A stretch of 64,000 bases of DNA from Argyresthia goedartella (taxonomy: Eukaryota; Arthropoda; Insecta; Lepidoptera; Argyresthiidae). Each line of letters opens with the position of its first letter. Within the stretch, counting starts at the first letter, position 1. Below, piece after piece: positions 1-10,332 of the stretch. The position numbers were made by a program, and so were the translations under genes. The stretch spans positions 31,185,674 through 31,249,673 of the forward strand of contig OX463808.1 in assembly GCA_949825045.1 (NCBI GenBank), read 5' to 3'. A model generated the notes under the pieces. It ran no database searches, was not told the DNA's origin, and saw only the letters and a program-made list of their open reading frames with translations.

Positions 1-1
1 C

Positions 2-1234
2 AAACTTCTCAATCCTTTCAAATCTGGGTTCAGACCGGGCCATAGTACTACCACAGCACTCTTAAAAGTCAGCGATGACATACAGCTAGCCATGGATCAG
101 AAGTTGGTCACGGTCCTAGCCCTGCTTGACTTCAGCAATGTCTTTAACTGCGTCGATTTTGACATTCTGGTCGCTATATTGAGCTCACTGAATGTCTCCG
201 ACCATGCTGCTAACTGGTTCCACTCATACCTGAGAGGTCGTCAGCAACGCATTAAGTCTGAAGAGACTGAAACTCAATGGTGTGATCTTTCCTCAGGAGT
301 ACCTCAAGGTGGTATTCTCTCTCCTCTTCTATTTTCAGTCTTCATCAACTCTATCTCCGACGTTATCTCTTCTTCGTATCATCTGTACGCAGATGATCTC
401 CAAATTTATCGCCACTTTTGCCCCTGCGATGTAGCCTCAACCGTGGAGGCACTGAATGCTGACATCGAGAATGTGAAAGACTGGGCCTTATCATAAGGGC
501 TGTTGGTAAACCCGACCAAATCACAAGCCATGCTTTTAGGAACCAGGCACACGCTTTCCTTGATGCAAAAACATATTGTTCCTGTGTTATATAATGGCAT
601 CACCATAGAGTATACAGATCAGGCGAAAAACCTTGGGGTCATTTTTGACAACCTGCTGTCTTGGTCTCCACATGTCAGCGAGGTCAGCAGACGGGTCTTT
701 GCGTCTTTTCACTCCCTCAGGCGTTTGCAGTACTTCTTGCCACGGCAGACCAAAATCACCCTTGCTCAGTCCCTTCTTCTGCCGCTAATCGACTACGCCG
801 ATGTCTGTTGGGCGAGCGCGAACGAAGATCTACTGAACAAACTCGAACGACTTCAGAATCTTGGGATTCGGTTTATCTTCGGGTTGCGCAAATTCGACCA
901 TGTTTCTCAATATCGCAAAGAGTTGGGGTGGCTTCCAATTCGTCGTCACCGAGACACTCATATTCTCTCTTATCTTTTCAATATATTGAAAAACCCGCGC
1001 TACCCCAGCTACCTTCGAGAACGCTTTGAGTATCTCTTTTCAGGAGATCGGCACCGGAGATCTCACACGGTTTCACTCTTAGCCACTCCAAGGCATAACA
1101 CCTCGGCATATGAGCACTCATTCAGGCTGCAGGCGGTCCGACTGTGGAACGCACTACCTTGCACTATAAGAGACATTGCCACTATTGTCTCTTTCAAAAA
1201 CCGAGTAAAAGAGCACTTCCTCTCTCTTTTGTGA
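2..1234 (+). pseudogene. LINE reverse transcriptase, CR1/Jockey group, C-terminal part with one nonsense codon
   Basis: This encodes the reverse transcriptase of a non-LTR retrotransposon, which copies element RNA at a nicked target. The frame is open from base 2, so the element continues left of the window. Visible motifs in order: SGFRPGHS (bases 23-46), LLDFSN with the first catalytic Asp (128-130), GVPQGGILSP (from 296) and YADD with the paired catalytic Asp residues (386-397). A TAA at 494-496 interrupts the frame between WALS and GLLVNPTK, and reading resumes in the same phase, so the lesion looks like a point change rather than a frameshift. The rest runs through the thumb/connection region to RLWNALP (about 1138-1158) and stops at 1234. 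The aspartate usual in 'AFD' is replaced by Asn (VFNCVD). No RNase H domain follows. It is a recently dead copy; the 24.1 kb feature is a truncated relative. Confidence 0.93.
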
Positions 1235-1549
1235 GAGTTATAGTATGTAGGTATATCATTATAATATATAAACTATATTTGCAGGTATATGTATGTATTG
1301 TATTTAGTAGTCTGGTATATAAGTATTTTATTTTCCGTATTTTATATTATATGTATTTTAGTATAAATTAGATATTAGATATTGTACACTGCCTACCCTT
1401 TCATGATACATTTCCCTTTCATGCCTTGGTTTGCTGGAAGAAATCTCTTTTTAGAGATAAGCTCGCCTTTGTACATATGATTTCTCCTAATGTTACCTTT
1501 TAAATTGAATATGTGTGTGCAATAAAGAATTATGAATTATGAAGATTTA
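1235..1549 (+). mobile_element. 3' UTR and tail of the LINE at 2-1234
   Basis: This AT-rich sequence follows the LINE stop codon. It contains a small stem-loop (ATCTCT / AGAGAT, 1443-1458) followed by 'aagctcgcctttgtac', then 'tgtgtgcaataaagaattat' and the short tail repeat 'gaattatgaa'. The same hairpin plus 'gctcgcctttgtac' block recurs at 29.8, 37.6, 54.8, 60.7 and 63.3 kb, so it marks the 3' end of a related group of LINEs. AATAAA near the end could act as the element's polyadenylation signal. Confidence 0.85.
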
Positions 1550-1550
1550 A

Positions 1551-2464
1551 TAAATTAAAGTAGGTCCCTATGGTGACGTGTTTCAATATCCCTGCCTCTG
1601 CGAATTACCAAATCATCGTCATTCAAATATATCGATTACTAGTTGACCTGGTGAACTTTGTAGCATCTAAAATGTAATTGTAAAATAAGTAATATGGCAC
1701 ATACCCTAAAGTATCGCGTTGGTGAGAAAATTTATAATAAAAAGTTGGTCATTAAATAAAATTAGTTTGTAATTTACATGTCGGTAAGTGGAAGAGATCT
1801 ACTACTAACGCCATTTATCCTTTGCGAAGTAACACCGCACAGCTGTGGAACATAAAGTCCGCTACCAACAAAGAGGTTAAATGTATTACCTAAATAACGA
1901 GTGACAAAAGAGTTTGAATCTTCTATGGATACCTAAGTCATCTAGCGAGCTTTCTCCACTTCCCATACGAAAAAAATATTCGATTTTTTGGCTGTTTATC
2001 TGCGTTTTTCCATATTTCCTTTTTAACTAAATCTCTTCCAGATTGAGGAGAATATTTATGATAATAATATATTAACTATGAATAAGAATTATTCAAACTG
2101 ATCTTGCCTTTTTAGAGATATAGTAAGACTAACGTACAGCAATTCATTTTCATAAGTATACAATAATTTCGGTTTCGGTGACACAATTGATCTGACGTCG
2201 GATCCGCTATCTATAGGGTAGGGGTAATGCTAGGTTCAAAACCTAGTGTTTGGTTTTGTTTTATTATTTGTTTGTCCTTAAGTTGTCTTGTACGATGTCA
2301 CAGAACCCTTCGTTGGCAGTCCGACCTGCACATGACTGATTTTTACTGCCTCAGGGTAAAAATATTTCAAGTTGAATGTACACATAAACTAAACTCAAAC
2401 AAGAGCAGTGACCTAGCGTTGAAGTTCAGTTGCAAGTCGCCTACAAAGACAGATATTCCTCAAT
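1551..2464. other. No recognisable feature
   Basis: AT-rich sequence without a convincing reading frame. A 79-codon frame at 2227-2466 has no recognisable motif and no codon bias, and I treat it as chance. Confidence 0.5.
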
Positions 2465-2470
2465 AGACTG

Positions 2471-2497
2471 GTCATTTATTTATTTATTTATTTATCT
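2471..2497. repeat. (ATTT)n microsatellite
   Basis: Uninterrupted 'attt' units, about six copies, directly before the dispersed repeat that starts near 2500. Confidence 0.9.
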
Positions 2498-2499
2498 AC

Positions 2500-2935
2500 T
2501 CACATATTATGCACCCTCTTTACTGCGTCCAAAAACCGCACGTTACGACCAGCATAGTGATATACTACGTGTTAAAAACTCATTTCTAATCTGAATATGA
2601 CCATAATATTTCGACATACAATGACATTAAAATTTCGAACGCCGACGCCCACCTGCGTGCCTGCCGCCCCTAGTTTGTCTGGGAAGTTGGTTGTACTGCA
2701 CAAGCTAAATAAGTGCAGAGCAGTGATTAATGCCACAATGCCAGTCGATGATGCGGTTCCTGAACACATCAAAGAGAGGTTATGATATGTGTGTAGATAA
2801 ACTAGTAATATAATAACTCTACATAATTAGGCATTAAAACTCTCGAGGGATATCATAATAAAACTCGTCTTCGGCTCGTTTCATAAACCCACTCTCGAGT
2901 TTTAATGCCCTTCATTATGTATCATTTACATAAAC
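2500..2935 (+). mobile_element. 'ctctcgag' dispersed repeat, copy 1
   Basis: This is the first of four copies (also 6.4, 6.8 and 60.9 kb, the last inverted). Shared blocks in order: 'ctttactgcgtccaaaaacc', 'aatttcgaacgccgacgccc', 'cctgaacacatcaaagagag', 'aggcattaaaactctcgag', 'cttcggctcgtttcataaac' and an inverted 'ctctcgagttttaatgcc'. The ends resemble each other in inverse orientation ('agtttat' near both termini), which suggests a small non-autonomous DNA transposon. Short frames cross it on both strands and recur in other copies, but stops fall in different places and I do not call a protein. Confidence 0.7.
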
Positions 2936-3029
2936 TTAAGCATAAAATTTAGGTTCACAAAACGGATTACAATCATAAAATTGCATTTATAAGATATGCA
3001 CAACATACGGTTCTCGACTGCTCTTCAAA

Positions 3030-3245
3030 GTAACTCAAGTAGCAAACCGCGCACAGGATGCTATCGGAGTTTTTTGCGATCTGTTGAAGGCTTTTGAATG
3101 TGTTAATCATGATACTTACCTAATGAAAATAAATCATTTTGGAGTTAGAAATACAGTGTCGGATCTAGTAAGATCACGTAAGCAATATAATTCAAAAGTC
3201 AGAAGTCAACGGCGTTAAATCTGATGGATCGGGTGTAAAAATTGC
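3030..3245 (+). pseudogene. LINE reverse transcriptase fragment (same family as 55.2-57.6 kb)
   Basis: About 210 bp align by eye with 56,521-56,740: the 'gctatcgg.gttttttncgat' block encoding AIGVFCDLSKAF-like sequence (domain with the first catalytic Asp), followed by HFGVRN and VNGVKSDGSG. It is broken by frameshifts and has no YADD part. The neighbouring sequence does not continue the alignment, so this is an isolated decayed remnant. Confidence 0.8.
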
Positions 3246-3299
3246 TTCCAAATCCTGGATATTGTGCAAAATCCATTACATAACAAAATACGTTTGTCC

Positions 3300-3345
3300 C
3301 GTCGGTGCGCAAGCCTGACTCGCACTTCGCCGGTTTTTATAATAA
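3300..3345 (-). repeat. End fragment of a lepidopteran interspersed repeat
   Basis: 'gactcgcacttcgccggttt' is the inverse of the 'aaccggtcaagagtgactcg' type left end seen at 10.33 and 31.2 kb. Only this short terminal piece is present. Confidence 0.5.
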
Positions 3346-3450
3346 CATTTATATGGACTAACAATTTGGTTTCATATTTGCGATGTGGCGATGCGGACAT
3401 TTTAGTGTCGAGTTGTCGACCCAAAGGTTTACCGTTTTATACTGGATGGT

Positions 3451-4452
3451 ATGCATGTCGGCGGCTGATTGTATAATTGGGCACATTATGATCTGCCGCG
3501 CCATATTAAGATATTGCGGCGTTTCTTGAATGTCTTGTCTATGGGGCACATCATGATGTGCCCAAACCATAATAGGGCAGATCGATGAGAACCAAACGTT
3601 ATTTAGTTTTAGTAAATGTTGTTTTTATTTGCTGGGTTTTACTTCATCTAAGTTCCAACCTAACCTAGACACAACTGAAATTTAGCCACAATAAACTACT
3701 ATAGCCAAAGTTGGCTTTTCATTAGTTTCAGTCGCAAGCTCGCTCTGCTGGTTGTACATACACGAGATTTCAGGTTTTCAAAATTCTTTTTTTTATTGAA
3801 TATAAATAAATAAATTATCTTATTCAAAGTCAAAATTATGTTTACTTATAATCAATTCGGAAGGAGGGCTTCGGGGTTAAGAAGAAACGGCAATAAAGTC
3901 CCCCATTTTTTTTTTAAGTGACTCACAATTAGTGCTGGTTTCGGTCTAAAGAAATTCGCTGGCGAGTGATAGACTTGATCCATCGCCCCTCGTCGAGTTT
4001 CTGTGCGCTGAGATGGTATGGACCATGCAGTTTTGTCATCCAAGTATTTCTTAATACTATAATCAGCTCATTTTTAACATAATTTTTTAACCTCTTTTCA
4101 GGAATGATTCCTGTGGTATTTTATTGTAGAAGCTAATACAGTGCCCCATTAATGATGTGCCTGCTTTACTTAGTCTAAATAATGGTAGAAGAACTACCAT
4201 TATACCAACCTATTTCTATTTCTAGTGTTAATTGTATGGCTTCGAAGTCCAACTCCGAACCCAACCTACTTAGCCAAATCTATTGTCACCCTACTTTTCG
4301 ATATGCCGAGTTATAGGCTGGCAGATCGTCGGACGTTGGGCTTGAAACAATAAGGCGAATTTTACATTGCGGATCATGAAATGCCGCAATATCATGATAT
4401 TCCGAGGCACATTATAATGTGCCCAATTCTACAATCGGCCGCCGACATACAT
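3451..4452. mobile_element. 1-kb element with ~75-bp terminal inverted repeats
   Basis: The left end ('atgcatgtcggcggctgatt' from 3451) is matched by the inverse of the right end ('atgtatgtcggcggccgatt', reading back from 4452). The similarity continues inward for about 75 bp through 'gggcacattat' and 'gatattgcggc'. Nested palindromes repeat the motif GGCACAT..ATGTGCC near both ends. The interior has no transposase-like frame, so this looks like a non-autonomous fold-back or DNA transposon. Confidence 0.7.
3544..3563. repeat. Perfect 20-bp palindrome GGGCACATCATGATGTGCCC
   Basis: The sequence equals its own reverse complement. A related 18-bp palindrome (GGCACATTATAATGTGCC) lies at 4406-4423 and an imperfect one begins at 3479. 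All are subterminal in the 3451-4452 element, where transposase-binding repeats are often found. Confidence 0.9.
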
Positions 4453-5073
4453 AACATACGAAGAATGTCGGCAAGGGACTGAGGAGTATTATTCTCAAGG
4501 TATTTGGGTAAGTTAGCATTCCCAAATTGTTCAGTGTTCTCTGTTTAAACATTTAAAAGGCAACAAATTTTTACCAATAAAAGTTTTGACCTCCAAATAT
4601 GTTCACCAAATTAAGTGATCCCATGAAGTTTCACAGAACCGTATTGGTTGCGATAAGGTCACTTTCTGTCCGAATATAAGGTTTGCTAGGTCATAAATTT
4701 AAAATATGCGATTTAGGAATCGAAACGGAGCAGAGCGAGGCGAAAATATGTAGTTTAGTATAGAACAGATCATAAAACTTTGATGAACAAATGAAATTAG
4801 TTAATTTATTTTTTTATGTAATTTTTTACTCATTTGGTAAACAGTTTTTGGAGGAAATATTCAGAAAACGGTTACTTCAACACGACAACACAAACATAAT
4901 ATATGCTGCACAGCTGCAAACTAAAATTTTGACTGACTCTCAAAGTTATGAGTCATAAACTCATAACTAATTTACTTTATGGTGTATCATTCGTCAGACT
5001 GCTAGATAATATGTAACAGAATTTGTTGATACTTTCCTCTAAGCTCTCAAATAAAGAAAAGTAGTTAGGCTTG
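4453..5073. other. No recognisable feature
   Basis: AT-rich, without repeats shared with the rest of the window that I could detect. Confidence 0.5.
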
Positions 5074-5405
5074 TGTTTAAACGATTACCAAAAACGCACC
5101 TATTTAACTGCCAATAAATTTGAAATGACTGCTAGGATGGATAAATAATCATCAAATTGTGTTTGGATATATGATCACCAAACTTCTTTTTATGTTTTGT
5201 GTGCTTAAGTTTATGTATTAAGAATTTTTTGTTGTTCTTACATGAAGCCTACCTAACACGAAGGATAAAGAGGGCTTCGCTTCGCTTCGCTTACCCTTCA
5301 CCTAGGCTACCGCAGTATTTCGCCCTGATATTTTCTGCAACTTTTGGTGATCATTTATCCATTTCGGGAAGAAAAAAATATTTTGGTTATCATTTAAATT
5401 GTAGC
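5074..5405 (+). mobile_element. Shared-core element, arm type A
   Basis: The core (5221-5330) contains 'acctaacacgaaggataaag', 'gcttcgcttcgc' and 'ttcacctaggctaccgcagt'. The left arm carries four spaced copies of a degenerate motif like AAAYGATNACCAAA (from 5078); the right arm carries two inverted copies ('ttttggtgatcattta', 'ttttggttatcattta'). The ends therefore form an inverted repeat. The 30.1 kb (inverted) and 43.3 kb copies have the same layout. No coding capacity is evident, so it must be non-autonomous if mobile. Confidence 0.75.
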
Positions 5406-5957
5406 CATCAAGAAATCCCCATGTGAATACTGATTACGATTTGTATTTGTTTCGGCGTTCGGGAACTTTGCCTGATCCTTGTCTATGCAAAAAGTATTCT
5501 TAGGGATACCCAATTTATAAAGAATAAACTAAAGCGTTTAGTCAGCAAAAGCGGATAGAATAACACTCCTTAAATATTCAAATTTCCGCGAGATTCAAGG
5601 ACTAATATTGATAGCTTTTTTAAAAAAAATCATAGCTAAGATAAGTGTTATTAAACATGATTATCTCAATTGGGGATAAGCTGACATTTTCAACAATTAT
5701 TGTTACTTTTAGCTACCGACAGTATAACCAAATAAAAAAAAGAAAACAGCTGACCCGACTGCATTTTCAATCTTTCAGTTTCTTTTTTATTTATGAAACC
5801 ATTTAATTTGATACCACACTCGAGAGGTTTATTGATTCGGCCATTTTGATTTTGATATAGTAAGTGTCACTCTCACAGTTGAGACAAATCTATCGACACC
5901 ACTCAAGTTAAAATCCATTTAGGCTACAGAGCGTGCCAAAGAATATACTTACATACT
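5406..5957. other. No recognisable feature
   Basis: AT-rich sequence with homopolymer runs (for example poly-A near 5620 and 5740). I see no reading frame or shared repeat. Confidence 0.5.
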
Positions 5958-6016
5958 TATAAACCATTAAAACATAAACATTTAAATACAGTCACAGACA
6001 CTGCATCTGGCTCCGT
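5958..6016 (-). mobile_element. 3' fragment of tRNA-derived SINE family 2
   Basis: 'aaaacataaacatttaaata' followed by 'ctgcatctggctcc' is the inverse of the 3' part of the SINE at 25,832-26,045 ('ggccagaag.a...catgtgcctgtattaaatg'). The tRNA-like head is absent. Confidence 0.55.
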
Positions 6017-6369
6017 TTATATATACCGTATTCATGTTCTTCAATCCTGAGCCCTGGACGATATCCCTGTATGTGTTTCTTGTCACTCTGTAATTCCGGC
6101 GCTGCTCATATAATATTCTCACTAAACCGAGAACCGAGAACAGACTGTAAGGTATCATGGCCCGTCTGCCTTCTACTGATAAGGGCAATTTATTCCACTC
6201 GGCTAGCTAAAGGCAAGGGTTTATGCAACGTTGTACCTACTACGTTATTTGCTCCTGGTAGATTATCATGGAGTATGTAGTATGTACGCACATTATATGT
6301 ATGTTTATACAGCGAGAAATTTTCGTAAATACTTTGCAGATTACATTAAAAACATAAGATGAATTACAT
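6017..6369. other. No recognisable feature
   Basis: Two overlapping short frames on opposite strands (6071-6280, 5982-6188) lack motifs and are probably chance. Confidence 0.45.
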
Positions 6370-6800
6370 ATTTTATCTACACACGTTTCATAAACCCTCT
6401 TTACTGCGTTCAAAAACCGCACGTTACGATCAGCATTATGTTAAACTACTTGGTAAAAACTCGTTTCGTATCTGGAAAACTACACATAATGGTCATTATG
6501 TGTAGTTTTTCTACATAAAATGACATTCAAATTTCGAACGCCGACGCCCACCCGCGGGCCGTCCCTAGTTTGTCTGTGAAGTTGGTACTGACATTCAAAT
6601 TTCGAACGCTGCCGACGCCCGTCTGCGTGAAGTTGGTACTAAAGAACAAGCTAAACAATTGCAGAACCACAATGCCGGTCAAACATGCGGTTCCTGAACA
6701 CATCAAAGAGAGCTTATGATATTTTGTAGATAAACTAGTGTATGTAACTGTACATAATTAGGCATTAAAACTCTCGAGTGAGCAGTCACATAAACTACTA
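6370..6800 (+). mobile_element. 'ctctcgag' dispersed repeat, copy 2
   Basis: It carries the block order of copy 1 with an internal partial duplication of 'aatttcgaacg..gacgccc'. It starts 'tatctacacacgtttcataa' and ends 'agtcacataaactactatta', abutting copy 3. Bases 6476-6509 form a perfect stem (16 bp, 2-nt loop, 'aaaactacacataatg'), also present with compensated changes in the 61 kb copy but absent from copy 1. Confidence 0.75.
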
Positions 6801-7232
6801 TTATCTACACACGTACACGTAAAATGTTGTTTACATTCAAATTTCGAACGCCGACGCCCGACTGCTTGCCGCCTGTCTGTGAAGTGAAGTGTGAAGTTTG
6901 TCTGTGAAGTTGGTACTGACATTCAAATTTAGAACGCCGACGCCCGCCTGCATGAAGTTGGTACTACAGAACAAGCTAAACAACTGCAGAGCCACAATGC
7001 CGGTCAAACATGCAGTTCCTGAACACATCAAAGAGAGCTTATGATATGTGTGTAGATATGTGCCTAATTATGTACAGTTACATACACTAGTTTTAGTGTA
7101 TGTAACTGTACATAATTAGGCATTAAAACTCTCGAGTGATATTATTATGAAACTCGCCTTCGGCTCGTTTCACAAACCCACTCTCGAGTGTTAATGCCCT
7201 CCATTATGTAGCAGTCACATAAACTACTACTA
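6801..7232 (+). mobile_element. 'ctctcgag' dispersed repeat, copy 3, with perfect 29-bp hairpin
   Basis: Directly downstream of copy 2, with the same blocks: 'aatttcgaacgccgacgccc', 'cctgaacacatcaaagagag', 'ctcgagtgatattattatga' and 'gccttcggctcgtttcac'. Bases 7061-7089 and 7094-7122 form a perfect 29-bp inverted repeat with loop GTTT. The other copies carry only the right arm, so the hairpin arose by a local inverted duplication in this copy. Confidence 0.75.
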
Positions 7233-7244
7233 GAGCAATACTAT

Positions 7245-7480
7245 CTTATTACGACGTCTGTGACGCTGCGGTTGTAGTTACTATGTGAGAGGTCCCGGGT
7301 TCGAGCCCCAGGTCTTGGATGTTTACATGTGTGTGACGTCGATGATTCTGGTTCCCACGACACAGGATACCTTGTGTTCGGCCAGAAGAGATATATGAGC
7401 CTGTTTGTAAATGCTTATGTTTACTCAAACAACACTGGACCAACCATCCTCGTGAGTATACCACCCAGCCAGTTTAAGTT
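7245..7480 (+). mobile_element. tRNA-derived SINE family 2
   Basis: The tRNA-like head has a good B box (GGTTCGAGCCC inside 'gtcccgggttcgagcccc', near 7295) and a degraded A box. The body contains 'gtgtgacgtcgatgattctg' and 'gttcccacgacacagg'. A better copy lies at 25,832. Such SINEs are transcribed by RNA polymerase III from the internal boxes and mobilised by a partner LINE. Confidence 0.75.
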
Positions 7481-7689
7481 AGTTCGCCAGTAAAAAAAGT
7501 ATACCCTGCGCTGCCGTTGCCAATTTTTTTTTCAGCAGTATCTATTTGATATCCCTTCAAAGAATGTTGGCGGAAATGAGGCTGTCTTAGCCAGTGTCGC
7601 TCTGTAGAACGCGCGAAACTTGGAAGTTGTCCTTGTGACCGGCGGACTGAAAGTCGAATCATGGGGCGCGCGACCCACCGTGGTGGTTC

Positions 7690-7790
7690 AACACACTTCG
7701 ATGTGGAAACACCTTAAACATAAACATATTATATTTGTTTATAGGCACATACATTGCTTCTGGCCCCACACTATGATATCCAAAAATTAT
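7690..7790 (-). mobile_element. 3' fragment of SINE family 2
   Basis: 'ttgcttctggccccacacta' is the inverse of the 3' body of the SINE at 25.8 kb. 'aaacataaacatattatatt' is the inverted tail. The head is missing. Confidence 0.6.
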
Positions 7791-7799
7791 TTATTCAAT

Positions 7800-8454
7800 T
7801 GTATTTTTATGAAATGATTGTGTAATTTAATGTACCTACTTATTGAATGTCGATATTTGGTTAGAAATTGGCCAGCGCTTTGAATTTCTCTGTAACGCTA
7901 GACAAGCATAATTTGAATAATAAGTAAACATCCAAGATGGAAGCCTACCACACGATGGTCCAATGATAACAGCACCAGCAGCACAGAATACTTAAGGGCT
8001 GAACATAGGCCAATGGCATTGAGAATTAGACAAAGAAAACAAATACCCGTCGCATCGCGTCGAAGCAGACTGACGCATGCTCCCGCGCAGAGCCCCGCGG
8101 GGCAGCCCGAGCTCCGAGACCAAGAAAATTATAGAAAATATTACTAAATTCCTGTTATAATAACATTAAAAATAAAATAAAACAACTAAAAATTTTCCCT
8201 TTTTTTACCTATTTTTGCTTGTAAGTTTGATAAAGGAAACTGATTTCGTCTCCGAGCGCTTGTTCATTTAGTTGAATAATAATGCATTGCGAAAAATATT
8301 TTTAAGTATTAAATATAACAGATATACGGTAATTTTAAAAGTCCAGTCTTATCTCTAATATACATTTTATAACCTTAATTTTCCTACATTTTTATGTTGT
8401 CTAGTTTAGCCTAGAATTGAAGCTAAAGATGCATTTCTAGCCATATTTAATCCC
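7800..8454. other. Mostly featureless; GC-rich pocket at 8040-8125
   Basis: About 85 bp (8040-8125) are markedly richer in G, C and CpG than the flanks ('cccgcgcagagccccgcggg'). A plus-strand frame of about 29 codons crosses it but ends in TAG and has no recognised motif. It may be a decayed repeat, a 5' UTR exon or a promoter piece; I cannot tell which. Confidence 0.3.
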
Positions 8455-8620
8455 TTAATCGACGAATCAGTAGCATGTAGCATCCTACGAATCAGTAGCA
8501 TGCCGAGCGCGGGAGGGGGGGGGGGGGCGTCTGGGGTTGTCGCGAAAGGTGAGGGACGGAGCTTTATATAACGTATAGCTCTGTCCCTCTCACTCTCCCG
8601 CGTCAACTACGGGTGCATCA
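8455..8620. repeat. Hairpin repeat with a G13 run
   Basis: A 13-base G run (8515-8527) is followed by an inverted repeat: 'gtgagggacggagctttata' pairs with 'tatagctctgtccctctcac' around a short 'acg' centre (about 8549-8595). The 13-nt segment 'acgaatcagtagc' also occurs twice just upstream. It looks like a small non-autonomous element of a kind common in moths. Confidence 0.6.
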
Positions 8621-8808
8621 CACGGCAAAGCCTCGAAGCACAACGCCAAGAGGAGTTAATGTTGTCCTCCCAAAATCGGTCACGGCGACACTGCTTCAAC
8701 TACTTTGTACACGTCGCTTGTGGGCTCGCATATAGCTTAGGGTGTGACGAAAAAATATATATATAAAAGGAAAGAATGTAAACGAAAGTGACAGCGCTAA
8801 TTCTTTTT

Positions 8809-8856
8809 TCTCTTTTCTTTTCTTATGTGGAAGTCCACATAAGAAAAGAAAAGAGA
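8809..8856. repeat. Perfect 23-bp stem, 2-nt loop hairpin
   Basis: 'tctcttttcttttcttatgt'+'gga' (8809-8831) is exactly reverse-complemented at 8834-8856 around 'ag'. No mismatch is present, which implies recent origin or continuing correction. Confidence 0.92.
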
Positions 8857-9394
8857 GCGCAAGCAATGCGCTCGACTCAAACTATAATAACGTTGCGCCA
8901 ACCCACATAAAAATTGTTTCAAAATTAACTAAGGCTATTTTGTTAAAGAGGGGAAGAGAGGCCTTGGCCCAACACTGGGGTGATGTAGACTAACAATAAT
9001 AATAATAAATTGTTGAAAAAGATTTTCAAGGAGAGTCTACGAATACATAATAATTATAGGTATTTTGAGTGCGGTTCCGCAATGAAATTAGTTAGGATTT
9101 TAAAATTACAGGAAAAAATAAATCAATTTAGAGGTATTCTCGTAATTAAATAAATAAAATCTGTAGATGACTTGATAATGGAGTAAATGAATTCGAAAAA
9201 AAAACACATGTCTTTCGTATCACCTTAAGTAGGCAATCTTCAATCCTCACACATTCAAAGTATCAACGATAATTAATGTAGTGCGATGATAGCGGCTCAG
9301 AAATGGCGGGCCTTAAAAGGAAATCTCAGTTCTATTACACGTAGTTAATTAAATAAAAAATATGATGACAGCATACTAATACATATATACGTAG
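8857..9394. other. No recognisable feature apart from a short (AAT)n
   Basis: 'aataataataat' near 8994-9006. The rest is AT-rich unique-looking sequence. Confidence 0.45.
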
Positions 9395-9655
9395 AATAAT
9401 AATAATAATAATACCTTGGACACTATTTACACACATTGATCTAGCCCCAAACTAGGATTCCCTGTACCTTGGGTACTAGACAACGAAACACATACTTATA
9501 TAGATAAATATTATACTTAGATAGAGAAATAACCATAACCATGAGGGTACAAGCTTCCGTTGTCATCAAACAAATATTTGCCCCCACCGGGACTCGAACC
9601 CGGGACCCTTGGCCTCGTAGGCATGGTCACTGCCGACTCGGCCATTCGGGTCGTC
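9395..9655 (-). mobile_element. tRNA-derived SINE family 1, near full length
   Basis: Read on the minus strand, the head contains an exact A box TGGCCGAGTCGG and an exact B box GGTTCGAGTCC. The body follows ('gcaaatatttgtttgatg', 'gggaatcctagtttggggct', 'gtgtaaatagtgtccaagg'), then an (ATT)n tail at 9395-9412. The head resembles a Ser/Leu-type tRNA. Other copies lie at 21.5, 25.3, 35.1, 35.6 and 63.7 kb. Confidence 0.9.
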
Positions 9656-10332
9656 AAGCCTAGAATGGCGGGCTTATCACTAAAGATTCTCGCAAAGTTA
9701 GTCGTCAGTACCGGAAGTTAGGTATGTTTTACCTAAAACATGTTTTAGTATTCAATTAATAGAACATATCTAGAACACTCGTAGACTCATTAAGAAGAAT
9801 ATTTGTATTTTATGGCAGCGAGTCTGTGTTTAGACCGAGCTGTTTGCTATTCGTAGTTTTATGCGCTGCACAAGTGGCCGGCTATTTTTGTTTAATTAGA
9901 AATTCATTGTGCACTAAGCAACAATGTTGAATCCATTTGAAGAAAATACTCGCAAGAAATGAAAATTCAACCTTTTGAGCAGCTGCTGCCAAGAAGTGAA
10001 GATTCCGCTTAGTTAGATTACTTACCTAAATATTTTTATCTTCAAGTCCTATATCGTCAAGGATAGCACAGTAAGCTAAACCAATTATTAAGGAATCAGA
10101 TTTCTACTGGGACTCACGCATTCGCTGATATTTAAAAAAAAAAAACGTTTAATTTTCATGGATTTAATTGTAACTTTCCGTGATTGTTTCAAGAAGAAAC
10201 TTTAAGATCTTTAGCGTCAACTTACCATACATATTTTTAACCATTCATCATATCGCTTCATGGGGCTATTTTGTCACTATAGTTATAGTTATAGTTGCCA
10301 ATCCATAACAAATGACATTATTAAATAAAAAC
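9656..10332. other. No recognisable feature
   Basis: AT-rich; a short 'atagtt' tandem (four units) lies near 10275-10296. Confidence 0.45.

Noticed and set aside
2572..2785. Frames on both strands in the 'ctctcgag' repeat (plus-strand ending PEHIKERL, minus-strand starting MMCSGTA)
   Set aside because: Related peptides recur in other copies only because the DNA repeats; the frames are not preserved between copies.
9560..9655. tRNA gene on the minus strand
   Set aside because: The A and B boxes are intact but the sequence continues into the SINE body shared with five other loci, and no clean acceptor stem closes.
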